The position numbers and the translations under genes were made by a program. Of a DNA stretch of 8,218 nt, positions 1 to 5,129 are shown one piece after another. The DNA is taken from positions 1-8,218 of the forward strand of contig URWS01000051.1 in NCBI GenBank assembly GCA_900551605.1, given 5' to 3'. The stretch comes from an uncultured Collinsella sp. (GTDB taxonomy: Bacteria; Actinomycetota; Coriobacteriia; Coriobacteriales; Coriobacteriaceae). The notes under the pieces were generated by a model. It saw only the letters and a list, made by a program, of their open reading frames with translations, was not told the origin of the DNA and did no database searches. Positions within the stretch are counted from its first letter, which is position 1; every line of letters begins with the position of its first letter.

Positions 1-48
1 TCTACACTTATGCGATCGTCGGCAGCGTCAGATGTGTATAAGAGACAG
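1..48 (+). other. Nextera i5-side sequencing adapter (not genomic)
   Basis: Bases 1-7 match the end of the Illumina P5 arm (TCTACAC). Bases 8-15 (TTATGCGA) occupy the i5 index position and match, from memory, Nextera index S522. Bases 16-29 are TCGTCGGCAGCGTC, and 30-48 are the Tn5 mosaic end AGATGTGTATAAGAGACAG. Genomic sequence starts at 49. The adapter adds a false C-terminus (SYTHLTLPTIA) to the minus-strand gene and creates a false plus-strand ORF containing SSAASDVYKRQ. Confidence 0.98.
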
Positions 49-847
49 GTAGGCGCTCGACCGTCATCGGCGAGCCGTCGGGCAGCACGGGCTTCTGTGC
101 TTCGAGCGCATCGGCCAGGGCTGCCACGCGCTCGACGTCGGCGGGGTAGCGGTCGTAATACTGCTGCGTCTTGGCTGCCATGCGTGGGAAGGTGTGCGCG
201 TAGACCTCGCTGGCGCTCGCCGGCACGTGCGGAATGCCGCCGCAGGTAAAGCTTGCCGCCACGCCCTCGGGGAAGAGCGACAGATAGCTCAGCGTCAAAA
301 AGCCGCCGTAGCTCTGGCCGAGCGTGACCCACGGCTTGCCGCCAAAGCCCACTAGACGCAGGTACTCAAAATCGCGCACGATGGAGCTGGCGAGGTGGCG
401 CTTGAGGAAGTCCGCCTGCGAGCGTGCTGTATCGGCGCCGACGGCCGTTGCGCGATCACCCAGTGCCTTGATCGTGCGTCCGTCCACGCAGCTACTGCGT
501 CCGGTGCCGCGCTGGTCGGGAAGGACCACGCGGAAGTGCTTGACGGCCTCCTCGATCCAGCCGTCGCTTGTGGGCGACAGCGGACGCGGGCTCTCGCCGC
601 CGGGGCCGCCCTGCAAAAACAGGAGCAGCGGCAGATCGTCGTTGATGCGGTCGGGCGCGCAAACCACGCGGTAGAAGAGCTTGATGCTCTCGGGCGCGCC
701 GGCGATGGGTGCCGGCATAGCGCCGCGGCGCATGGTGCTGCCGACGGCCAGGAGCATCGGCTCCAGGCCGCGCCAGTCAAGGGGGACGTCGATGCTGTGG
801 TCCTCGACGTAAAGGCCGGGGACGTGGTACGAAGTGATGAGGGCCAT
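49..847 (-). CDS. Prolyl-aminopeptidase-like alpha/beta hydrolase, C-terminus cut by contig end
   Basis: Serine hydrolase of the alpha/beta fold, peptidase family S33 (proline iminopeptidase type), expected to release N-terminal proline from short peptides in the cytoplasm. Counting from the ATG at 847, the sequence shows the oxyanion-hole motif QGGPGG at residues 79-84 (HGGPG in many relatives), the family motif DQRGTGRS at 111-118, and the nucleophile elbow GQSYGG at 177-182 with Ser179. No signal peptide is seen. About 267 genuine residues remain; relatives of this subfamily have over 400, so the catalytic Asp and His lie beyond the edge. An in-frame ATG at 928 would add 27 residues, but MALITSYHVPG begins the conserved-looking part and GGAAG lies a few bases upstream of 847, so 847 is preferred. 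The gene is divergent from proA. The family is clear from motifs; substrate specificity is inferred. The truncation is a library artefact, not a pseudogene. Confidence 0.85.
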
Positions 848-959
848 GTGAGTCTTCCGTTCGTTGCGGTGTTTCGGGTTGACCAATTCTACCGCCGCGG
901 GCGAGGCCATGCGCAAATCGGCTACCATGGTTGCAAACTTCTAGGAGAAAGGGCCGCCC
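848..959. promoter_or_regulatory. Divergent intergenic region between hydrolase and proA
   Basis: This 112-bp gap must hold the promoters of both divergent genes. On the minus strand TAGAAT (886-891) is a fair -10, with TTGCGC (911-916) 19 bp upstream as a weak -35 for the hydrolase. On the plus strand TTGACC (879-884) resembles a -35 but has no good -10 at 16-18 bp, so no proA promoter is assigned. The proA ribosome binding site AGGAGA is at 943-948, 11 bases before the ATG. Confidence 0.35.
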
Positions 960-2246
960 ATGTCGGTCGATATAGCCACGTATGTCCACGATCTTGCCGT
1001 TGCCGCCAAGGCAGCGTCGGCCTCGCTTGCCACGGCGAGCGATGAGCAGCGCCAGGAGGCCGTGCGCGCCATGGCCGCAGCACTGCGCAACGGTGTCGAC
1101 TCCATCGTCGCCGCCAACGAGCTCGATATGTCCGCCGCGCGCGATGCGGGTACCTCGGCCGGACTGCTCGATCGCCTGCTGCTGACGCCCGAGCGCGTCG
1201 AGGGCATGGCCGCCGGTTTGGAGAAGCTCGCCGAGCTGCCCGATCCCGTCGGTCGTGTACTCGATCACCGCGTGCTTTCAAGCGGCGTGGACCTGACCCG
1301 CGTGAGTGTGCCGCTGGGCCTGGTCGCTATGGTCTACGAGGCGCGCCCCAACGTGACGGCCGACGCCGCAGGCATCTGCATACGCACCGGCAACGCCTGC
1401 ATTCTGCGCGGCGGTTCGCTGGCCTATCACTCGTGCGCCATGATCGCCGAGCTGCTGGCCGATGCGCTCGAGGCCAAGGGCTTCCCGCGCGAGGCCGTGT
1501 CGATGATCGAGTCCACCGACCGCGAGGCCACTGGCGAGCTCATGAAGCTCCGCGGCATTGTCGACGTACTCATTCCGCGCGGCGGTGCAGGCCTGATCCA
1601 GCGCTGCGTGCGCGAGTCGCTTGTGCCGGTGATCGAGACGGGCACGGGCAACTGCCACATCTACGTGCATGAGTCCGCCGACTTTGATAAGGCGCTCAAC
1701 ATTATCGTTAATGCCAAGACCCAGCGTGTAGGCGTGTGCAATGCCGCCGAGTCGCTGCTGGTCGACCATGCTGTGGCCGATGCGTTTTTGCCTGCGGTCG
1801 TTGCCGTGCTGCACGACCACGGCGTGCTCATTCACGGCGACGAGGCCACGTGCGCCGCGTGCGCCGACGCCGGCTTTGTGGAGGGCGATGACTACGTCGC
1901 CGCGACTGAGGAGGACTGGGGTCGCGAGTACCTGGCGCTCGAGATGAGCGTGAAAGTCGTGGCAAACGAGGACCAGGCCATCGCACACATCAATCGCTAC
2001 GGCACGATGCACTCCGAGGCCATCGTTGCCGAGGACACGGACGCTTGCGAGCGCTTCCTGGATGCGGTCGATGCCTCGGCCGTATACTCCAACGCCAGCA
2101 CTCGCTTCACTGACGGCGGCGAGTTTGGCTTGGGCGCCGAGATCGGTATCTCGACCCAAAAACTCCACGCCCGTGGCCCCTTTGCCGCCGAGGCCCTCAC
2201 CACCTACAAATACAAGCTCCGCGGCACCGGCCAGGTCCGCCCCTAA
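960..2246 (+). CDS. proA: Gamma-glutamyl phosphate reductase (glutamate-5-semialdehyde dehydrogenase)
   Basis: Catalyses NADPH-dependent reduction of gamma-glutamyl phosphate to glutamate-5-semialdehyde, the second step of proline synthesis from glutamate. The 428-residue product is close to the usual length of about 415-420. It has the aldehyde-dehydrogenase-like fold markers YEARPNVTADAAG and the N-terminal helical segment typical of ProA. The catalytic cysteine is Cys260 in VGVCNAAESLL. The ProA family signature spans Val334-Ile355 (A-I-A-H-I-N-R-Y-G-T-M-H-S-E). The ATG at 960 is preceded by AGGAGA at 943-948. proB (glutamate 5-kinase), often adjacent, is not directly next to it here. The TAA stop runs straight into a 44-bp repeat and then an intrinsic terminator, so the gene appears to be the last, and possibly only, one of its transcript. 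The divergent neighbour is a probable proline-releasing peptidase, which gives the locus a proline theme. Confidence 0.97.
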   Translation: MSVDIATYVHDLAVAAKAASASLATASDEQRQEAVRAMAAALRNGVDSIVAANELDMSAARDAGTSAGLLDRLLLTPERVEGMAAGLEKLAELPDPVGRVLDHRVLSSGVDLTRVSVPLGLVAMVYEARPNVTADAAGICIRTGNACILRGGSLAYHSCAMIAELLADALEAKGFPREAVSMIESTDREATGELMKLRGIVDVLIPRGGAGLIQRCVRESLVPVIETGTGNCHIYVHESADFDKALNIIVNAKTQRVGVCNAAESLLVDHAVADAFLPAVVAVLHDHGVLIHGDEATCAACADAGFVEGDDYVAATEEDWGREYLALEMSVKVVANEDQAIAHINRYGTMHSEAIVAEDTDACERFLDAVDASAVYSNASTRFTDGGEFGLGAEIGISTQKLHARGPFAAEALTTYKYKLRGTGQVRP

Positions 2247-2289
2247 ACCTACCAAAAAGGGACAGGTTTATTTTGGCAGGTTTTATCTG
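2246..2289 (+). repeat. 44-bp imperfect palindrome, copy A (REP-like)
   Basis: This copy begins within the proA stop codon (TAA 2244-2246) and ends 7 bp before the proA terminator stem. It differs from copy C at one position (AACCTACC instead of AACCTGCC) and from copy B at five. The arms AACCTACCAAAA and TTTTGGCAGGTT pair with one mismatch around the 13-nt loop AGGGACAGGTTTA. TTTTAT follows the arm, so the unit itself resembles a weak terminator. Confidence 0.9.
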
Positions 2290-2296
2290 CGGTTTT

Positions 2297-2325
2297 GCCG
2301 GGCGACACGTTCGCCCGGCTTTCTT
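2297..2325 (+). terminator. Intrinsic terminator of proA
   Basis: A perfect 9-bp GC-rich stem GCCGGGCGA / TCGCCCGGC (2297-2305 and 2311-2319) with loop CACGT is followed by TTTCTT. It lies 50 bp after the proA stop and just beyond repeat copy A. Confidence 0.9.
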
Positions 2326-2340
2326 CTCCGCATAACTTTT

Positions 2341-2370
2341 TTGCCTTTCGGCTTGAGCCGCGGCGATATA
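2341..2370 (+). promoter_or_regulatory. Candidate promoter of the HD-domain gene
   Basis: TTGCCT (2341-2346) and GATATA (2365-2370), separated by 18 bp, are the best sigma-70-like pair between the proA terminator and the next ATG. Both boxes are imperfect, and nearby alternatives such as TACGAT (2369-2374) cannot be excluded. Confidence 0.3.
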
Positions 2371-2417
2371 CGATAGTGACACCGTGTCCTAACATCGACT
2401 CACCTGGAGGTATTGCC

Positions 2418-3011
2418 ATGTCCCAGACGCTTTCCGCCGGAATCACCCGCGACCGCGCGTTTGAACTGCTTAACGAGCACAACAAAGACCCGTTCCACAT
2501 CACCCATGGCGAGACGGTCGAGGGCACCATGCGCTACTTTGCGCGCGAGTTCGACCCCGAGAACGAGGAGTTTTGGGGCATCGTCGGCCTGCTGCACGAC
2601 TTGGATTGGGAGGAGCATGAGGACGACCCCATGAACCACACCATCTATGCTGCCGAGATTCTTAAGGGCGAAGGTGCGTCTCCCGAGCTCATTCGCGCCA
2701 TCCAGACGCACACGTCGGACTTCAACACCTCGCTGCCCAAACCCGAGCTGCAGATGGAAAAGATCCTGTTTGCCTGCGATGAGCTCACCGGCCTGATCGG
2801 CGCCGCCGTCATCATGCGCCCGAGCAAGAGCGTTATGGACTTTACGACCAAGTCGCTCAAGAAGAAGTTCAAGGACAAGCGCTTTGCCGCCGGCTGCTCG
2901 CGCGACGTGATTTCGCAGGGCGCCGAGATGCTCGGCTGGGAGCTCCCCGAGCTCTTTGACCGCACCATCGCGGCCATGCAGTCCTTCGCGCCCGACCGCG
3001 ACACCTTCTAG
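2418..3011 (+). CDS. HD-domain metal-dependent hydrolase
   Basis: The 197-residue cytoplasmic protein belongs to the HD phosphohydrolase superfamily, whose members use a metal centre to cleave phosphomonoesters or phosphodiesters, often of nucleotides. The metal ligands seen are His30 (ITHGETVEGTM), the HD doublet His60-Asp61 in GLLHDLDWEEH, and Asp121 (FACDELTGLIGA); His74 and His98 are further candidates. The first 135 residues form the HD core. The C-terminal part (KSVMDFTTKSLKKKFKDKRF onward) is helical and rich in lysine. The start is fixed by GGAGG at 2406-2410, seven bases before the ATG. A longer reading from 2295 would run through the proA terminator and is rejected. The gene has its own terminator and stands alone between proA and the transposase module. 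The substrate cannot be told from sequence. Confidence 0.88.
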   Translation: MSQTLSAGITRDRAFELLNEHNKDPFHITHGETVEGTMRYFAREFDPENEEFWGIVGLLHDLDWEEHEDDPMNHTIYAAEILKGEGASPELIRAIQTHTSDFNTSLPKPELQMEKILFACDELTGLIGAAVIMRPSKSVMDFTTKSLKKKFKDKRFAAGCSRDVISQGAEMLGWELPELFDRTIAAMQSFAPDRDTF

Positions 3012-3015
3012 GCCT

Positions 3016-3059
3016 AACCTGCCAAATTGGGACAGGTTTATTTTGGTAGATTTTATCTG
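3016..3059 (+). repeat. 44-bp imperfect palindrome, copy B (REP-like), on the 3' side of the RAYT
   Basis: This copy starts 4 bp after the TAG of the HD gene and stops 1 bp before the next hairpin. It differs from copy C at four positions, all in the stem arms or their junction with the loop. The block GGGACAGGTTTATTTTGG (3029-3046) and the tail TTTTATCTG (3051-3059) are identical to the other copies. One arm change (GGTAG) keeps pairing as a G-T wobble and another breaks a pair. With copy C it brackets the transposase in inverted orientation. Confidence 0.9.
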
Positions 3060-3060
3060 G

Positions 3061-3106
3061 GAAAACGCTTCCGTTGGACGTTATTCAGCGGAAGCGTTTT
3101 CTGTTT
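3061..3106 (+). terminator. Intrinsic terminator of the HD-domain gene, possibly bidirectional
   Basis: A perfect 13-bp stem GAAAACGCTTCCG / CGGAAGCGTTTTC (3061-3073 and 3089-3101) with a 15-nt loop is followed by TGTTT. Because the arms start with AAAA and end with TTTT, it may also stop transcripts leaving the transposase gene from the other side. Confidence 0.85.
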
Positions 3107-3120
3107 GAGATGGAGACGCT

Positions 3121-3160
3121 GGCGAATGCGGTGCCTCGCGGCAGGCAGTTGCGCTTCGCC
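3121..3160. repeat. 40-nt imperfect hairpin just downstream of the RAYT stop
   Basis: The outer arms GGCGAA(T)GCG (3121-3130) and CGCTTCGCC (3152-3160) pair over 9 bp with one bulged T. The inner arms TGCCT (3132-3136) and AGGCA (3143-3147) pair around CGCGGC. There is no T-run on either side, so this is not an intrinsic terminator. It begins 27 bp past the transposase stop. It could be an element-end hairpin of the kind Y1 transposases recognise, or a separate REP-like unit. Confidence 0.5.
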
Positions 3161-3186
3161 GTATCCGTAACTCGGTAAACGCGACG

Positions 3187-3945
3187 TTAGGACGCGTTCT
3201 TGATAATCCATGTTCCCAGTCCGGTTAGCAGCTGAACCTGCTTAACCGTTAGTCCTTGTTTTCGAAGCGCGAGAATCGCCTCATTGCGAAGTGGCTTGGA
3301 GACGGATTTAAGTTCCGTCGGAGCACATCCTGCGACACTCTGCACGATTGCCGTGCCAAATTCGCATAGATCTTCCTCGCGAACCTTGGCTGTTGCGCTG
3401 GGGCGATAGGGAAGCGACGGCGTACTTTCCATGAGCTTAAGGTATGAGCGAGGTGTTGGGAATAAAACACCGACAACGCTGCCGGTGACATGCGGCCGTG
3501 ACCTGGCGCTCATTAGATACTCGCGATGGCTGCTCCAGGGATATTCGTCATATGCCGCCAGTCCTGCTTTTTGTGGATTCAGATGGATGTATCGAATTGC
3601 TTCGAGTAAATATACTTCCGACTTAATGGGCGAATCCCAAAACCGTTCCTGAAACACGTGGCCGATATGCCCTGTCCGCGCATTGTACCTGCCCGCATAC
3701 GATACGGCTACCGCGTGCATCGCGTCGCTCTTACGGTCGTCCGGATCGTCGATGAGTAGATGAATGTGGTTCCCCATAAGACACCAAGCGATAAGCTCGA
3801 TATTGTGTTTGGGGAGGATCGCATCGAGGATCTGAAGCATTGCGATTCGGTCCTCGGCATCGTCAAACAGCAATTGCCCTCCGTTTCCACGCAACGTGAC
3901 GTGGAAATAACCGGTTGGTGACTTTGAACGAGATTTTCTCGGCAT
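3187..3945 (-). CDS. REP-associated Y1 (HUH) transposase, RAYT type
   Basis: Single-stranded DNA transposase or nuclease of the IS200/IS605 Y1 superfamily, closest in motif layout to RAYT proteins, which act on short palindromic extragenic repeats. The HUH motif is His60-Ile61-His62 in LMGNHIHLLID. The catalytic tyrosine is very probably Tyr119 in RYIHLNPQKAGL, equivalent to the DYIYINP tyrosine of E. coli TnpA(REP). YPWSSHREYL (135-144) is also typical. The N-terminal start MPRKSRSKSPTGYFHVTLRGN is characteristic. Residues 220-250 (GLTVKQVQLLTGLGTW) look like a helix-turn-helix, perhaps for DNA binding. The start at 3945 is fixed by AGGAGG six bases upstream; a longer in-frame reading to 4155 has no such site. 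The 252-residue frame is intact with all catalytic residues. It has visibly lower GC than its neighbours, which suggests transfer. It lies in the convergent gap between the HD gene and carD and is flanked by inverted copies of a 44-bp palindrome, its likely substrate. Confidence 0.9.
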   Translation of the reverse strand: MPRKSRSKSPTGYFHVTLRGNGGQLLFDDAEDRIAMLQILDAILPKHNIELIAWCLMGNHIHLLIDDPDDRKSDAMHAVAVSYAGRYNARTGHIGHVFQERFWDSPIKSEVYLLEAIRYIHLNPQKAGLAAYDEYPWSSHREYLMSARSRPHVTGSVVGVLFPTPRSYLKLMESTPSLPYRPSATAKVREEDLCEFGTAIVQSVAGCAPTELKSVSKPLRNEAILALRKQGLTVKQVQLLTGLGTWIIKNAS

Positions 3946-4189
3946 GGCCCCTCCTTTAGCTTGGATGGGCTGAAGATACCTCATTCGGGGGCTTCGGTTG
4001 TCGAGATTCGGTTCACCGACTATAGCTGCTACCTGCCGAAATATAATTGCGTTTTCAAATTGATGCTTTTTAATGGTAATTGAGTAAGACGGGCGCGCTT
4101 GTTGTGGATGCAGGCGTTGGTTACGTCGATCTGGACGGCCCTCGCGTGATGTCATCGCAAATGGGCTTCACGCATTTTTACGGCGATAG
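3946..4189. other. Upstream region of the RAYT gene with candidate -10
   Basis: This stretch between the transposase start and the carD terminator has no convincing gene. On the minus strand TATAGT (4019-4024) is a good -10 for the transposase, giving a leader of about 65 nt, but no good -35 lies 16-18 bp upstream. The sequence is AT-richer than the flanks (for example around 4040-4085). A short inverted repeat GCGTGA / TCACGC (4144-4149 and 4168-4173) is visible. Confidence 0.35.
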
Positions 4190-4235
4190 AAAAATGGTCG
4201 GGCGCTCTTAAATAAAACGGAGCACCCGACCATTT
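4190..4235 (-). terminator. Intrinsic terminator of the carD-like gene
   Basis: Arms AAATGGTCGGGCGCTC (4192-4207) and GAGCACCCGACCATTT (4220-4235) pair over 16 positions with one mismatch, with a 12-nt loop. Read on the minus strand the stem is followed by a run of Ts (complement of A4190-A4194). It therefore fits the end of the carD transcript, located beyond repeat copy C. Confidence 0.85.
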
Positions 4236-4259
4236 ACTGATTGTTTGTTGATGTTTGGC

Positions 4260-4303
4260 CAGATAAAACCTGCCAAAATAAACCTGTCCCTTTTTGGCAG
4301 GTT
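4260..4303 (-). repeat. 44-bp imperfect palindrome, copy C (REP-like), on the 5' side of the RAYT
   Basis: This is the most symmetric copy. On the minus strand the arms AACCTGCCAAAA and TTTTGGCAGGTT pair perfectly over 12 bp around the 13-nt loop AGGGACAGGTTTA, followed by TTATCTG. Its first two bases are the last two of the carD TAA stop (4302-4304). It differs from copy A at a single base although the two lie 2 kb apart next to unrelated genes. Together with copy B it brackets the transposase as an inverted pair. Confidence 0.92.
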
Positions 4304-4787
4304 AGTTGAGGGCGGCTTGGGCTAGGCGGGCTTCGGCGGCCTCCTCGGTGACGCCCAAGGCCACGGCGAACTCCTCGATGGAGCGGCGCTTGGCCTCCTT
4401 GAGTACGCGCATGTAGTAGGAGCTGGGCTTTTTATCAGCTTCCTCGGCCTGGCGAATGCGGTGCATCATGGTCTTTGCCACGCGGACCGTCTCGGGCGCG
4501 CCCAGCTTGAGCTGCTGCTTAAAGTGCGTCTCCTCAAGTGAGCTGTTGCGCTCGGTAAAAGTGTCGCACTCCAGCTCGTCATAGTGGCTCAGCAGGTGCT
4601 CGGCATCTTGCTGAGAGATGGCGGCGTGCAAACGGTCGGCCTGCGCCACGGGGTACATGAGGATCGTCTGCGCATGTCCCTGCTTGGTCTCGAGCAACAG
4701 CATGGGCTGCGGTGTGTCGTCCCTAAAACCGACGACGGTGCAGACTCCCTGACCCGGATGAATGACGTGTTGACCGATTGAGAACAT
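4302..4787 (-). CDS. CarD-family transcriptional regulator
   Basis: CarD/CdnL-type factor expected to bind the RNA polymerase beta subunit through an N-terminal RID domain and, in characterised members, to stabilise open promoter complexes. Residues 1-50 carry the signature MFSIGQHVIHPGQGVCTVVGF followed by LLLETKQG and TILMYPVAQADRL, as in the CarD/TRCF interaction domain. Residues 60-161 are predicted helical (ETHFKQQLKLGAPETVRVAK, then EAKRRSIEEFAVALGVTEEA), matching the DNA-binding C-terminal half; the total of 161 residues is normal. The ATG at 4787 is preceded by GGAGGT only three bases upstream. On the minus strand an extended -10, TGTTATTCT (4822-4830), is a possible promoter. The gene is divergent from argS. 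Whether it is the essential housekeeping CarD or a paralogue cannot be decided here, so no symbol is assigned. Confidence 0.9.
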   Translation of the reverse strand: MFSIGQHVIHPGQGVCTVVGFRDDTPQPMLLLETKQGHAQTILMYPVAQADRLHAAISQQDAEHLLSHYDELECDTFTERNSSLEETHFKQQLKLGAPETVRVAKTMMHRIRQAEEADKKPSSYYMRVLKEAKRRSIEEFAVALGVTEEAAEARLAQAALN

Positions 4788-5129
4788 GCTACCTCCAACT
4801 TATACGAATTTACGTATGTCTAGAATAACACGCTGACGTGCGCAAACCCTTACTTTATGCAGGAAAAGCACACAACTCTGATAGGTAAGAGTATTCGATA
4901 ACAGGCGCAGCTCATTCACACCTTTATACATTTTTAACGCCTGCATAATCTGCAGGCAGACTGGCATCTTTGAGTGACTCCATACAAGCTGTAGTCAATT
5001 TTGTGCATATGCAATATCGATTGGCTTTACCCTGCGACAGTGCCCGTCGCTTGTGATAGAGTGCTACAAACTCTGGCTTTTGCCCTACGAGTGACCAAGA
5101 GCTCGGGGGCTTTAACACAAGGAGGACCT
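4788..5129. promoter_or_regulatory. Divergent carD/argS control region
   Basis: This 342-bp non-coding stretch must contain both promoters. For carD, the extended -10 TGTTATTCT (complement of 4822-4830) lacks a good -35. A 16-bp dyad ATACGAATTTACGTAT (4802-4817) with 5-bp arms overlaps the predicted start site. For argS, CATAAT (4944-4949) is a good -10, with TTTATA (4923-4928) only 15 bp upstream. It would give a leader of about 170 nt. No T-box consensus (TGGNACCGCGG type) is present. AGGAGG at 5120-5125 is the argS ribosome binding site. Confidence 0.4.
4939..4957. promoter_or_regulatory. Perfect 19-bp dyad, possible operator
   Basis: GCCTGCA (4939-4945) and TGCAGGC (4951-4957) are a perfect 7-bp inverted repeat around TAATC. 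The dyad overlaps CATAAT, the best -10 candidate of argS. A regulator bound here would block that promoter. There is no T-run, so it is not a terminator. A regulator is not identified. Confidence 0.4.

Noticed and set aside
10..249. Plus-strand ORF of 79 residues at the left end
   Set aside because: It starts in the adapter (SSAASDVYKRQ is translated adapter) and continues antisense to the hydrolase.
1278..2255. 325-residue minus-strand open frame opposite proA
   Set aside because: An antisense shadow with low-complexity composition. proA is unambiguous on the plus strand.
2295..2417. Upstream start for the HD-domain protein at 2295
   Set aside because: It would begin inside the proA terminator stem; GGAGG before 2418 marks the real start.
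4031..4046. ACCTGCCGAAATATAA as a decayed fourth copy of the 44-bp repeat
   Set aside because: Only about 13 of 16 bases match one arm, and the invariant GGGACAGG core is absent; chance is sufficient.
3946..4155. 70-residue N-terminal extension of the transposase from ATG 4155
   Set aside because: AGGAGG sits just before ATG 3945, the family normally starts near MPRKSR, and the extension has no ribosome binding site and covers the promoter-like TATAGT.
4788..5129. T-box riboswitch or tRNA-like element upstream of argS
   Set aside because: No TGGNACCGCGG-type antiterminator sequence, no leader terminator, and no cloverleaf could be drawn.
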